Assembly: GCF_047948215.1 (NCBI RefSeq) | Contig: NC_134465.1 | Location: 51,925,946 to 51,989,945, forward strand | Direction of reading: 5' to 3' | Source of the DNA: Lycorma delicatula | Taxonomy: Eukaryota; Arthropoda; Insecta; Hemiptera; Fulgoridae | Length of the DNA stretch: 64,000 nt | Part shown: piece by piece, positions 19,983 to 32,286 of the stretch | Position numbering within the stretch: the stretch's first letter is position 1 | Layout: each line of letters begins with the position of its first letter | Position numbers and translations under genes: made by a program | Notes under the pieces: model-generated | The model's input: the letters and a program-made list of their open reading frames with translations, nothing else | Databases searched by the model: none | Told to the model about the DNA's origin: nothing

Positions 19983-20450
19983 GGTGCAATTTTGCAAAAC
20001 TTTTTTTGATAAATATTGTTATTTTTTAATTGTTAACAAATGTGCCTAAGAAAAATAAGACTTTAATTAGATGAAATCTCGAGATACTGAAGGTGACCTT
20101 GCTCTACAGCCTCACCCCCTTGACCTTTTATGTTGAAAATTTAATAGCGTCAATGCCCCATATATAGAAGTAATCTGATAAAGTTTGGTCAAAATCGGTC
20201 CAGTAGTTCAGGAAATATAAGGTGATTTAGAGGCCAACACTGAACACACACACAAACATAAACATCTGGAATATTTCCATTTGGTTTTGTGGGTTTCTTA
20301 GGTGTCAAAACATCAAGGTCCAGTGAAAACCACATGTGCTCAAATTGGACCAATTACAATACTTTCCCTTCTAGAGCTAAAGTACTGCTATAACGCTATC
20401 TAGATGGGAAAGTAAAAATGCTAAATCTGAACTGAACACAAAGTTAAGTC
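19983..20450 (-). repeat. Repeat unit joined to the truncated LINE
   Basis: The first ~260 bases are the reverse complement of 15827-16100 (ctcgagatactgaaggtgac, ggtcaaaatcggtccagtag). The rest (20250-20450) includes 'gtgggtttcttaggtgtcaa' and a final 'gatgggaaagtaaa', a phrase typical of an insect repeat end. No coding. Confidence 0.6.
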
Positions 20451-20760
20451 CCCATTAGGAAGCCACCATTGTTGAATTCTTGAGAACAAAAATTTAAATC
20501 CTAAAAATAGGTAACACCTTGAAATTAGTTATTTAAAATGAAATAAGAAATGTAAATCACTGTATGGATATCTTTTAACCAATTGTCCACTAAGAAAAAA
20601 TAAAGCTTAAAAAATATAGCACAGGGGGCAAATAGAAACTATATTAAAATAAATAATATTAAATTAGTTATTATTGTTATTGTTAAATTAAATGTGGTTT
20701 GAAATTTTAATTTAAAAGTTCCATAATAATTAATATTTATAATATAATATGTACATTATA
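20451..20760. other. AT-rich stretch, nothing recognised
   Basis: No gene. It ends in the TA that flanks the mariner. Confidence 0.5.
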
Positions 20761-22088
20761 CGAGGCATATTCATAAAGTAAGGTCCATTTGGTCATTAAA
20801 AAAAATGACTCGTGAGAAAAGGTTTTTATTTACAGTTTAGTTTACTACATATCTATTTCACTTTTCCACACAATCGCCATTTAGTTCTAACCACTTTTCG
20901 TAATGCTGCACCAGTTTCTTTAACCCCTCTGCATAGAAGTTCATCACTTGGGAACTGAACCAGTTGACAACAGCAGTCATGGGTTCCTCGTCGTTTTCAA
21001 ACCATTGTACACCAAGCAACTTTTTCAAATACAAGAAGAGAAAGTACTCGCTAGGTGCAAGGTCGGGACCATATGGAAGTGATCAAAATTTTCCCAATAA
21101 AAATCTTGAATCTTCTTCTTGGTAAAGGCAGCGGTGAGAGGATGCACACTGTCATGAGGGGGGATTATGATGAATGACAGCTTCCTGTGTTGTCGATTTT
21201 GGATCACATCTCAGTTTGGTGAGCATTTTGCAGTACACATCGGCTGTAACTGTTGATTCATGTTCCATGAAATCAACCAAAATGACACCCTTTTCATCCT
21301 ATAAAACGGTAGCCAACATTTTTCTACCCTAGTACGAAGACTGCTTAAATTTTTTCAGTTATGGAGTACTTAAACGACACCAATGCATTGACTGTTGTTT
21401 CGATTCTATGTTGGTGTAGGATATCCATGTGTCTTTGCCCTTAACAATGTGGGAAACAAATCATCTCCATCTTGTCGATAGCAGTCCAAAAATGCTTGTC
21501 CACTGCACATTCTTTGCTCTTTGTGTTGGTTGGTGAGCATTTTCGGTACCCAGCTTACACACAATTTGTGATATCTGAGCTTTTCTGTGACACTCGTGTA
21601 GATTCAGGTGTGTCCAACATGCGGAAATGCATCAGCTAGAGCACTAATCATCAATCGCCAATCACATTGTAGTTTTCAGTTCACTTGTTCAATGATTTCG
21701 TTGGTCTGAATACTGGGCCTGCCAGTCTGCTCTTTGTCATGCACATTTGTACGGCCATTTTTAAAGACTCGACATCATTATCTAACCTTTCCTTCACTCA
21801 TTACTATAGGTCCATAAACTAGGCACAATTCCCTATGAATTTCAGCAGCTGAAGTTCCTTTTGCACACAAAAATTGAATCACGGCATGGCCTTCACAACT
21901 GGCAGGAGAAGCGATTGTCGCAGACATTGTGATCTGCATTCACTGGCAGGCAAACGACTACCGAATCAAAACAAAAACTGCAGTGGCTTCGTAAATAGCC
22001 AACAGATGACCCTGCATACATGAAACTGTTCTCAGACCTGCTAATATTTAAATATAGCCAACAGCCCTTACTTTATGAATATGCTTCG
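20761..22088 (-). mobile_element. mariner (SETMAR-like) transposon, full length but decayed
   Basis: 1328 bp, flanked by TA on both sides (20759-20760, 22089-22090). TIRs: cgaggcatattcataaagta on the left and its near reverse complement on the right. Minus-strand transposase begins with ATG at 21927 and reads MSATIASPASCEGHAVIQFL, then SAAEIHRELCLVYGP. Near 21150 it shows HDSVHPLTAAFTKKKIQDF, where HDNARPH-type sequence with the second catalytic Asp is usual, so Asn is replaced by Ser. Frameshifts and stops are scattered throughout, so it is inactive. Confidence 0.9.
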
Positions 22089-22090
22089 TA

Positions 22091-23265
22091 ATATATTATA
22101 GTATTTAATAATAAAATCTTTAATGATTAAACAAATAAATAAACACATAATTTTTAGTAAAAATAAATTAATATTTTAAAATAAAAAGGATGACATCTAT
22201 GAAAATGTGTTATTTGTAGTTATCGTGCAACAAAACAACTTACTTGAAACAAAAAAAGCAAAACTTCATAATTTGATAAAACCTAGCATAAATTTTTCTT
22301 ATACTAAATAGATATTCAGACAATTGCAAGAAAAGATCTTAAAATTTCAGAAAATTAGTTTTAATGCAATGATTATCTAACCTTAAAAAATTCATTACTA
22401 ATTTTTGCTTTAACTCTTTAATCATGGAACAGATCAAAACACTCGATTTCATAAACATTTCACTTAATATAATGCATAATTTTCAATTTTCTCTCATTTA
22501 ATTCACTTGTAATGTAATTATTTAGCCATAAATTTCCAAAGATAATTTTCTTGCATTTAAAACTTAAACAAGTTAAATTTCACATTTGGCAGCATCTTCA
22601 ATTTTCTTTTCAGAAAATTTTAACACTTAAGCAATAGTAAATACATAATTACTGTTGCCAGAAAACTTGGCTCAGATTTAGTAAATACTGATTCAATCTC
22701 AAAACTGACTGACTTTCCATTGTTGATGGGAGGTCATCTACTAGAGTACTACACTGCAAAAAACACTACACTAAACACCATTGGCAAATACCTTAAAATT
22801 AATTATACGAAAAAATGTACCTCGCCTCTTGTAAAATTTTGAGAAACAGGATCAATGAGATCTGGTATCTTCTTATTTTTTTGAGAAATAATGACCAAAA
22901 CTGAATGACATCAATCACAGATTAACATACAATTTTTGTACCAAATTCATCTGAATTGTACCATCCAGTCTGAAGATACCAAGCAAAAAACAGGCAAACA
23001 TACATATATTTTTCCAAATTTCCAATGCTAAAATTGTTTTTTGGTTAGCAAGAATAAAATGTCAAGATCTTCAAAAAAACCTGACATCAAAATTTCACCA
23101 CATTCGGGTAAGTAATAATGAGAATATAACTTTTTATCAATGCACTTTTTAATAAAAAATATAATTACATTAGTTTAAACAATAAAATAAAATATCTTAG
23201 AACAATGTGATATATAAATCCATTAAAATTTGTGTAATTACAATGCAAACAAGAATAATATTGCA
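22091..23265. other. AT-rich stretch, nothing recognised
   Basis: About 1.2 kb with no supported ORF, RNA or repeat boundary. Confidence 0.45.
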
Positions 23266-23266
23266 A

Positions 23267-23393
23267 AATACTTATTTTTATTAATAAAATATACATTTAA
23301 TGTACAAAATAATTTATAAAAAACAAGAATACTGTAAAATACTTATTTTTATCAATAAAATATATATATTTAATATGCAAAATAATTTATAAA
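23267..23393. repeat. Tandem duplication of ~57 bp, AT-rich
   Basis: Copies at 23267-23323 and 23335-23393 share aaaatacttatttttat, 'caataaaatat' and 'caaaataatttataaaa'. Confidence 0.8.
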
Positions 23394-23436
23394 ATATTAA
23401 TAATTGCAATAATACAATAAAATACTAAATAAACTC

Positions 23437-23895
23437 GGTACTTACGTATTAATGCCACCGCAACTACAGCTTTATTTAAAATTGAGTATTTATTTTATCG
23501 AGTCTCTTTATTAATTTTAAGGAATGGTTATTTATATTTATTTATTTTATAAATATAATTTAACCAAATTTAACCTCCGCTCGCTAATCTTGATTAATTA
23601 ATACCGTAATTTTTTGAGTATTTATTTAATAAATTCAGTAAATTATTGCAATTATTTATTATTTAAATAAATAATCAAAACACACTCCTGTTAATTAGTC
23701 AAGGTTAGCGAGCGAAGCAAGCGTAGGTTAAGTTTGGTTAAATTATATTTATAAATAACCTTTTATTAAAATTAATAAAGAGACTGTTTTGAATCTATGT
23801 TGAACTGTATATCGGCCCATTTTCCATCGAAATCCGATTGACTACTTTGTTTTTAAATAAAGCTGTAGCTGCGGTGGCATTAATACGTAAGTACC
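23437..23895. mobile_element. Foldback element with exact 8-bp target duplication
   Basis: 459 bp. The ends are long inverted repeats: ggtacttacgtattaatgcc at the left and its reverse complement at the right, extending about 42 bp with one mismatch. Further imperfect pairing is seen inward (gtctctttattaatttta and the ctcgctaa/ttagcgag pair). The right arm has an extra ~60-bp stretch (23795-23855) absent from the left. It is flanked by identical octamers ataaactc at 23429-23436 and 23896-23903. No ORF. The 8-bp duplication with a GG terminus fits Merlin-like or hAT-like families; no assignment is made. Confidence 0.85.
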
Positions 23896-23984
23896 ATAAA
23901 CTCTTATAATAATGTTTAAACAAAACATGAAAAAATTACAAAAGTGAGGTAGTGATAAACTTAGTTAAATAGATTTATTTAATA

Positions 23985-26900
23985 TAGTAAAACCTACTCA
24001 TTACAGAATCTAGATAAAACAGACCAATCTGCAACTGTAACTTAGCCTAAAAATGCAATTAGAGCTGTAATAAATAATTATTTGTAAAACACTCAAAGTA
24101 CGTGAAAAATATAAAGTCAATATAATAATGTAAAAAATAAACCCTAAACAAGGAAATGATTACAAACCATTTACTTTTTTTATTTGAAATGTTTAGCTTT
24201 ATTCAGTCATTAAGATTCAGAAAGATGTAGGGAATGAGTTGGTCTGCAAATCATTTTTTCCTATATACAAAGGCCTGATCAAACAGTAAAAATAATTTTT
24301 TAGTTGTATGCATTATATCTTGTTAATCGAGTTCATCTTTTACTTAAATGTAGGTAGTACTGTCAGTGAAAAACATGTTAATTTACAGCCAGCTACAACA
24401 CTTAGTTTGTGTTTGGTGAGTAAAAAACAAGAAATACTTTACTGTGTTCGGCGCTTTTTTGTGTGGTGAAATGTCAGATCAGAGAATTTGTCTGAAATTT
24501 TTAATTAAAAATGGAATCAAGTGCAACAAAGCGTTTAAAATGTTAAAAATACCTTTCACAATGATACTATGCCATGACCACAAATTATGAATCTTATAAA
24601 CAATCAAGAAGACACAGAAGATGAGGCGAGATGTGGGCATGCAAGTAAATCAATCGATGATGAAATTGTTGAAAAAAATTAAAGAGAGTGTCCTTGCTAA
24701 TTGCAGAATCACCATTAGGAAGACTGTCAAAGAAATAGGAATTTCATGAAGTTCATGTAAAGTAATTTTTACTGTTTTGAACATGAAATGGGTGGCAGCC
24801 AAATTTGCTACAAAACTGTTGAATTTTCAACAAAAACAGCATTGTGTAACCATAGCTAAATATATGCTTACTGAATCACTAAAGATCCTACAGATCTGCT
24901 CAAATGCATCATAACATATGGGTGTCACCCCAATGGAAGTTTTCTGAAAAGCCAAGACCAAAAAAAAACATGTCAAGTCCTATCATATGTGACGGTTCTT
25001 CTAAATGTTTTCTTTGACTATAATGGAATTGTTCATCTTGAATTGTTATTGTAAGGTAATAGTCAACAAGGAGTACTACCTAGAAGTTTTAAGCAATCTG
25101 CATGACGCCGGATTAGATAACATTAATTTAATTAGATAACTTATATAATTGGATAACATTAGAGCCTAACAAAAAATTTTACAACTTCATGGTAAGGGTT
25201 CAAAAGTCAATGAAATTGTAGAAAAATTTAAATTGTCTCATTTTACCATTAGTACTATAATTACCAATAAAGAAAAATACATTACAGAAATTATTAATGC
25301 CACTCCTATGTTGTCATGCAAATTAAGAAAAAGGGAAAGTTTAATTCCAGAAACTGAGACGATACTAATAGAGTGGATTAACCAACAAACTCATACTTTA
25401 CATATGCTGCTACACCAGGCAATGATATCAGGTAAGGCTGTTTCAATTTTTAAATATCTGAAAGAACAAAGAGGCAAAATGAACACAACTTTTAGCGGCA
25501 GTAAAGGATGTTTGATCGCTTTAGGCAAAGAGCTGGTATGCATAACATAAAATTGCAAGGAAAAACTGCAAGCATAGATACTGTAGCTGCCACAAAGTTT
25601 CCTGATTCATTGCATCAAATTATTGAAGGAGAATACTCGCAATGTCTTGTGTTGATGAAATGTTGACAAAACAGAACTATTCTGGAAAAGAATGCTGTCA
25701 TGAACATACACTGCTAAGAAAGTAAAAACTACGCCTGGTTTTAAAGCTGCTAAAGATCGAGTATTTAATCTTGTGGGAACAAATGCTCAGAGTGATTTAA
25801 GATGAAACCGTTAAGTTATTTATCAATCTGAGAATCTAAGAGCATTTAAAAATATTGATAAAAATACTCTTCCAGTTATGTGGTAGTCAAGCGCCAAAAG
25901 TTGGATGATTGCTTCAATATTTGAAGGCATTTCATTCCTGTTTAAAGAACATTTCATTCAGCAAGTGAAGAAGTACTGCATCGACAAAAAATTGCCACTT
26001 TTATTAATTGATAATGTCAAAAGCCACACTATGGCGGGGCTACAAGATAAAAATTAAATGTAGTCATCAAATAATTATAATTATAATTCAAATACGTTAT
26101 CACTACTCCAGCCCATGGATCAATCTATCATCGCATGTTTTACAGCATACTACCTGCATGACAGCTTTTGACAATTATTCAAAGCCGCTGATAAGGAAGG
26201 AAGGTGACCCAACTATTACAGAATACTGGAAAAAATTCCACACATTGCAAGCTGTAAAACTTATTAACAATACATAGATGGAAATTTCTGGAAAAAACCA
26301 TTCAAAGTGGATGGAAAAAATTCTGTTCTAATTACAATTAAGAGAAGGAAATAAGCAAAATTCCTGTATTGAGTGCAACAACAGAAACTGTAAAGATAGC
26401 CAGTAATCTTAACCTGGAAGTTTGTAATGAAGATGTTACTGAGTTTTTGAATACTGAAGAGGATCTTTCCAATAAAGAGCTTATTGCAAATATTCAACAA
26501 AAAACTCAGCAAATGAAAGATGAGTTTGACAAGGTAAGTGAATCAGAACCCAGAGCTGACCAAAAAAAATTAAGGATGTAAAGGTTTTCCAAAGCGTTTA
26601 AAATAATCGAAACTGGCTTAAATATTTTTGAATCAGACGACCTGAATTTTGAGCGCAGTCTGGCAGTAACCGTAGTCATATGGAGTGAAATTGCATGCTA
26701 CCAAGAAATTTATAGACTAATGGAGGAAAATGTTCAGAAGCTAATTCATTATTTCTTCAAAACAGTAGGAAAGAATGTACAAGAGTTGAGCGGTCAAGAA
26801 GCAGACCCTCAACCCTCATCATCACGACAGTAAGATAAAGTAGATATATTTCATATATCATTTTATAGACAAAGTTGGTAAGAACTGTTTTTAATTTTTA

Positions 26901-27212
26901 ATATGCATACTCTTTATACGTACATATATATGGTGTGTCTTATGTGTATGTACGGTACTGTACTCCAGTTTTTGTATTTTTCCTAAATTTTGTAATATTG
27001 GTTAAGTGTAAATATTTTAATCTTACTTAACTTATTATAACTTATATTTTTTCTCTCAGAAAAGTAATAAAACAATAGTTTAAAAGACTTTTATAATTAG
27101 AATAATTTTAGGTTTTATAATTTTATTATGACTGTTACATACAGTTAGGTGAATTTTCAATTTATGACAGGTTTTCCGGATCCCATTCAGTCGTTGTAGT
27201 GGAGGTCTACTG
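23985..27212 (+). mobile_element. Tigger/pogo transposon relic with internal mariner
   Basis: The right terminus read inward is cagtagacctccactacaac; the left terminus is tagtaaaacctactcatta, both next to TA. The plus-strand transposase remnant starts around 25190 with the CENP-B-type N-terminal HTH (KLSHFTISTIITNKEKY), then ETETILIEWINQQ. In broken frames it continues with TASIDTVAATKFPD, a decayed DE.LFWKRM (first catalytic Asp), LLLIDNVKSH (second Asp) and LLQPMDQSIIACF. Many stops and frameshifts are present. A mariner relic occupies about 24465-25110, between the left end and the transposase. Confidence 0.8.
24471..25110 (+). pseudogene. mariner (SETMAR/GVQW-like) transposase relic inside Tigger
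   Basis: Starts with ATG at 24471 (MSDQRICLKFLIKNGIKCNK). Broken frames continue with EARCGHASKSIDDEIVEKI, ANCRITIRKTVKEIGIS, the conserved MKWVAAKFATKLL region and ICDGSSKCF/WNCSS, where the FFD.KG.VH strand is expected. The C-terminal third is missing. TIRs were not identified. Confidence 0.7.
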
Positions 27213-27764
27213 TACTTAAATGAAATCAAGGACTAAAAAAATAGATGAAAAACACTGACACAATAGAAACTTTTTAAATTCATCCCCAGTACTTTTCTCT
27301 TTATTTTTAAATATTTTACACCCAAAAAATAAACAAATATTATACACCAATTATTCAGAGATGGTCAATAAATAAATTTATTTTTAACAGATATACACAA
27401 ATATTTAAATGAAAATGCTTGTCATCAAAATTATGATTTCAATTTTTAGACAAACATCATTCAATTGTTTTAATAATTTATATATAATGTGATCAAAACT
27501 GAAAATATTTTTTTTTTAATGAAAATTAAAAAAGTTTCTGCTTGTCAAACCAGAAACTTAAAAAAATTTGTACTTTTTTTGTAGGTATGTATTAAACAAA
27601 TTCATATAAGATTTTTATGTTAGTAAAATAGTAATACACATTATATTATCTAAAATGTGTGGTTTATTCTGAGCCAACTATTCCCGACAAATGTGAGTAC
27701 ATTCTCTAACGGGAAAAAGACTGATAGCGCCAATAACTTTGAAAGTGAACGACCAGCGAATACA
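27213..27764. other. AT-rich stretch, nothing recognised
   Basis: No gene. A run near 27675 leads into the LINE fragment. Confidence 0.45.
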
Positions 27765-28690
27765 ATCCAAAAATAGTTTAAAATACCTTGGGGTTAAAAT
27801 TGACTAGGGATGAAAATTTACTTAGCATATCCAGGTGAGCAGCATCAGAGCTGAAAAAAAAGTTAAATCATAAATCTATTGATGACATCATATGAAGCGC
27901 TGTGTGTACTTGCATCGGCACCTCCAATCAAACTGCAGCTGTTGGTAAGGATGGACATTTTTATAGAAGTAAGCAAACATGAAGTGAGAGCAAAGATCAT
28001 GACTAGCTGGATTGAATGATGGAAAACAGGAGAAGTCGCATTGTGGACTAAAAGAATAATTATGATTTATCTGCATGGAATGGTAGGAAACATGGAGAAG
28101 TTAACTTCTATACCTCCTAAATGATTACTGAACATCGGAATTTTGAATTTTACCTGAATAGAATTGGGAGAAGGGACAGCCCTAATTGCATGTTCTGCTC
28201 TAAAAAAGACTCGATGGAACATACCATGTTCAGATGTCCGATGTGGGAGGTCCAGCGGGCTCAGCAGGTATGTCATCCAGTATTCTGATGGAATATATGT
28301 TGGCATCAGCTGAGCAATAGAAATTAACAGATGACTTTTTGACGAAGTATTACGATTAAAGGATCAAGAAAGAAGGAACAGGGGATTTTAGTACAGGGAA
28401 GGGAGGACTGCCCCAACCGCAAGGGCTGGCATGCTTAGCTTGTCAGTACCAATGAATGGTTGGAGACTCCATGAAAGGTAGTAGGAAAATGAAGACTTGA
28501 TACCAGTGGGGGTGTTTTGGCACACCCCACTAGTGGGCAAGATAAAAAAGAAAAAGATCTGACTGGCGAGCCAATCTACCACGCTGGACTTACAGCTGGT
28601 AGGTGGGGAGGCTAGTTTGAGTAAACAAACACTCCTCTGGGTGGAGTTAAACCTACCAGTTGGATCAACCCAGAGGAACAGAGGGAAAAA
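27765..28690 (+). pseudogene. R1-like non-LTR retrotransposon, C-terminal relic and 3' UTR
   Basis: Broken plus-strand reading shows SLKYLGVKID near 27776. Near 28130-28260 there is a zinc-knuckle region (FYLNRIGRRDSPNCMFCSKK, then MEHTMFRCPMWEVQRA) with the Cys-x2-Cys...His...Cys spacing typical of R1-clade C-termini. A GC-richer 3' region with ggtggagttaaacctaccag follows, ending in an A-rich stretch near 28690. Confidence 0.75.
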
Positions 28691-29771
28691 ATTAAAAACT
28701 CACTAAGAATAAGATAAAACTTTTTGAAAAAAGCTTACAAAACAGGCCTTAAATGGCTTCCAATTTTTTTCACTTCCTTTGAGAAAATGCCTGGAACCAG
28801 TGGCCAGTACTTTTTAATAAACACTAGGCATTGGCAAAACTTTTTATAATTGCCTTAGCACTAAAAAGTTTAAAGTTCATTTGGATGAAAGAAACACAAT
28901 ATGACCTGGAACGACTGAACATTTCAGAAGAAGAAATCAAGAACAGAAGGAATTTAGAAATAAGGAAATTGAACAAGAGCAAAAACAAGAAATGACAGGA
29001 AGAAAATTGATGAAGGAAAGGAAGAAACATAGTGAACGAATGAAGAGGTTTTAGGAAGTAAAGAAAAGAGAAGTAGGAAGTAAAGCCATGACATGCTCTC
29101 CTTAAGAGAAATAATAATTACAATAATATATATAAACAGCTGTTAAAGGTTAAATACTTTCATAGGTATTGTTAATAAACAAGTTTTGTTTTATAATCTT
29201 ATATTCTGTGAAAAAAGTCATGAAATTTTTTCAATTTTAGTTTTTTGACAAACTTCTTAAGCCTTAGAACAACATGTTATATTATTTTGAGTAAAGATAT
29301 ACACAAAATTGAAACATTAGGTAATGTTTCAACATTTAGAGTTTTGTCTTTTACAATAACTTAAGAATAACACTACTATTAACAAACTAATATTTGCATG
29401 TTATTTTCATCTTATTATCTATTCTTTTTTATAGTCTCAAAGACTTGTTTTAAATTTAGCAAAAAAAAAAAAACCCAGTGAATGTTCTCATAACATATAA
29501 TGGTTTAAACAAGCAAAACAACTTGATGAGTATATAAGTAAATGATAATCACAAAAATAAAGAACTAAATTAAAATAAGTTACTTAAAGGGCAACTTAAA
29601 CTAAGTTACTGAAACATTTTAAATGCTTAACATACCGTGTTACCATTTTAACCATTCACAAAAGAAAAAAATGGTAAAGCATGCTTCTAACTTATAAATA
29701 TATCTTTTAAGTAATGAAGTAAAAAAAAAAATACAAATTCATTGAAAAAAATATAATGACCCCCAATGAGA
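28691..29771. other. Non-coding; contains the XPC 3' UTR side
   Basis: The region just below 29771 is the probable XPC 3' UTR (minus strand). I found no unambiguous poly(A) signal close to the stop. A purine-rich block at 28910-29060 (gaaga/aaga repeats) is not a convincing gene. Confidence 0.45.
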
Positions 29772-29948
29772 TTACTTTGTCCTCTTTTTAGTGGATTTCC
29801 CCTTTGGTTTCACTTCCGGCACTGCTTCAAAACCATAACGAAGCTTTAATCTTTCCCTGATTAAAAGACCTTTTATAAGTCGTTTCCAGTTTCCATATAC
29901 CCTTTGTTCAACTTTTTCTTTGGCGCGCTTAACCGAATCATCTATATC
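29772..29948 (-). CDS. XPC: XPC coding exon 6 (residues 930-987) and stop
   Basis: Acceptor tttatttttag, 177 bases, TAA at 29774-29772. Encodes a charged helix followed by the centrin-binding helix ([20 protein letters not shown]) and a basic tail ([12 protein letters not shown]). Confidence 0.96.
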   Translation of the reverse strand, partial: DIDDSVKRAKEKVEQRVYGNWKRLIKGLLIRERLKLRYGFEAVPEVKPKGKSTKKRTK

Positions 29949-29949
29949 C

Positions 29950-29982
<33 letters not shown>

Positions 29983-32242
29983 ACACATTTACAATACTGA
30001 ATAAATTCTACATACAAACGGTGCAATTAAGAAAATCCAAAACTAGCCCAATAAGAAATATATATATATACTACTATAGTAGTTTTGCAGCAGTATGTGA
30101 GTGGTATTGTTCCAAGTATAAGGACCTGTGTTATATAAATTTTTGTGAATATGTGTACTAATAAATTTCCAATATCCATTATAGTCTGCAAGGTAGAAAA
30201 AAAAACATTAAAATCGGTGTAAAACTTGGGAAATCCATGTAAAACGTTTGAAATTATCCAGCTGGTCTGCAGTAGTAAACCAATGGGGCCCATCAAGATA
30301 TTTAAATTGACTGTCATATTTCAAAGAAGGCATAGAACATCACTGAAGATTAAAGAGAGATGGAAAAAATGTTCACAAGCAAAAAAAGAATGAGACAGCT
30401 AGTGTATAAGAACTGTTGGATCACCAAAAAGCAAACATTTCTGACATCACTGAATAAAATTCTACATAATTTTTATAAATGTTTAGTAACATAACCCCCT
30501 AATTTTAAGGGCATCCAGACAACCCAGTCATCCATCCTAACAAGGAGACTGCTTCTATGGGGATGGTAGACAAACTAAAATCAATTTTTTTTTTTTTTTT
30601 TAAATTTATTTGGATCACACTTTGTATATGTATGTGTGTGCATGGCATGCATACACATTGGTAAGTCTACCAAATAACTGTAGAAATATCACATGAATTA
30701 TTTATACATTATAACCAGGACGAAGTCCAATATATATATATATATATATTAAAATTCTAAAATACCATACTAGTGAAATAAATCTCAGAAGTTCAAAAAA
30801 TTCAGAAGTTATTTAAAAGATCATGCTGTTATAATAATACAGGTCTATTACATATACGCTTTTAAGACATACATATTTTAAAATGATAAATAATGATTAT
30901 TAATTTATTCATATACACTTTGCCTCTTATACAGAATGTAGTAGTTTGTATTGTACCAAACAACGTGCTTAAGCATACATTATTGTCTAACAATAGAATG
31001 ATAAAAATGGCTAACAAAAGACAAAAATGATTAGCAAATAAAATGAAAGAATAACTCTCACAATTTTTCCTTCAACATTCAATGTAAGCACCTTTTATCA
31101 AATGGTACACATCCAACCAATAGGGGGGTTCAACCTCTACTTTAATTAGCATGATTGGAGTAATAGAAGCGACAGCTCCTTCAATTATACGCCTTAAATC
31201 AAGTAGATCAGTAAGTAACACAGGTACACACATAAGATCATTTTTAAAACCCTACAAACAAGCTCTGTCATCAGATCCTTGTTGATGGATCTGAACATCA
31301 TTCAACTGATTCTGTACAGAATTATGCCAGTGGGAAGGCACACCATCTTGTTGCCAAATAACATTCACTAGTCCATCTTGCAGTTGAGGAGAGCCATGTT
31401 CACAGCATATCTGAATAAGTAACTCCTGTTACATTTTTTTCAGTGATAAAGAACTTGCCTCTCAGGATATTATTGTACAGAAAACATTTAATTTTGGAAA
31501 GTCTCTTTTGCATTGTAATAGTTCATGCAGATTTTCTGACCCACAGATATAGACATTATGCATATTAACTTTTCCACTAACATGCAATATTAACTCATGA
31601 CTAACCACAATATGATCAAGAATTTCGATCATCTTCACTTTACACTGCAAATTTTAATCACAAAGCAGACGTGCCGAGTGTAGTTGGTAAACTTGAAAGC
31701 CTCAAACAGCTGTTTGAACATATAGTTGTATGAACATATATGCAAGAATTTCCCTTAAAACATTCCACAGCTATCATCACTGGCATCACTAAATTGCTTC
31801 TGCTCCCTTTTTAACGGATTTTCTAAGACTATGCAGAAAAGATTTCCTGACTCATTTAACATTTTCTTCAAACATCCTTGTAGTCCCATATTCTTTCCTT
31901 TACACAGACATCCGGTCATTTCATGCCATGGAAGAATACTATTATCACTTTGAAGGATCACAATTAAACTTTCTATGTGGTTACACATTTAGCAAACTGC
32001 AAAACCTGAAAAGAATGCTTTCTCTTCCGGAATTGCCATCTTTGATAGTCAAGCTATCAAGCAAAATGATAAAGAATCAACCTAAGGGAACTAAAACAGT
32101 TTCTTTTGCTCTTTCATTCTACTTTAAATCAACACTGTACACCTCATTCAAGATACATTATAACAAATCAAAACCAAGATATCCATTTTTGTTCACCTTG
32201 CGTTGTGCGTGTGTATATATATATACATAGAATATATATATG

Positions 32243-32286
<44 letters not shown>

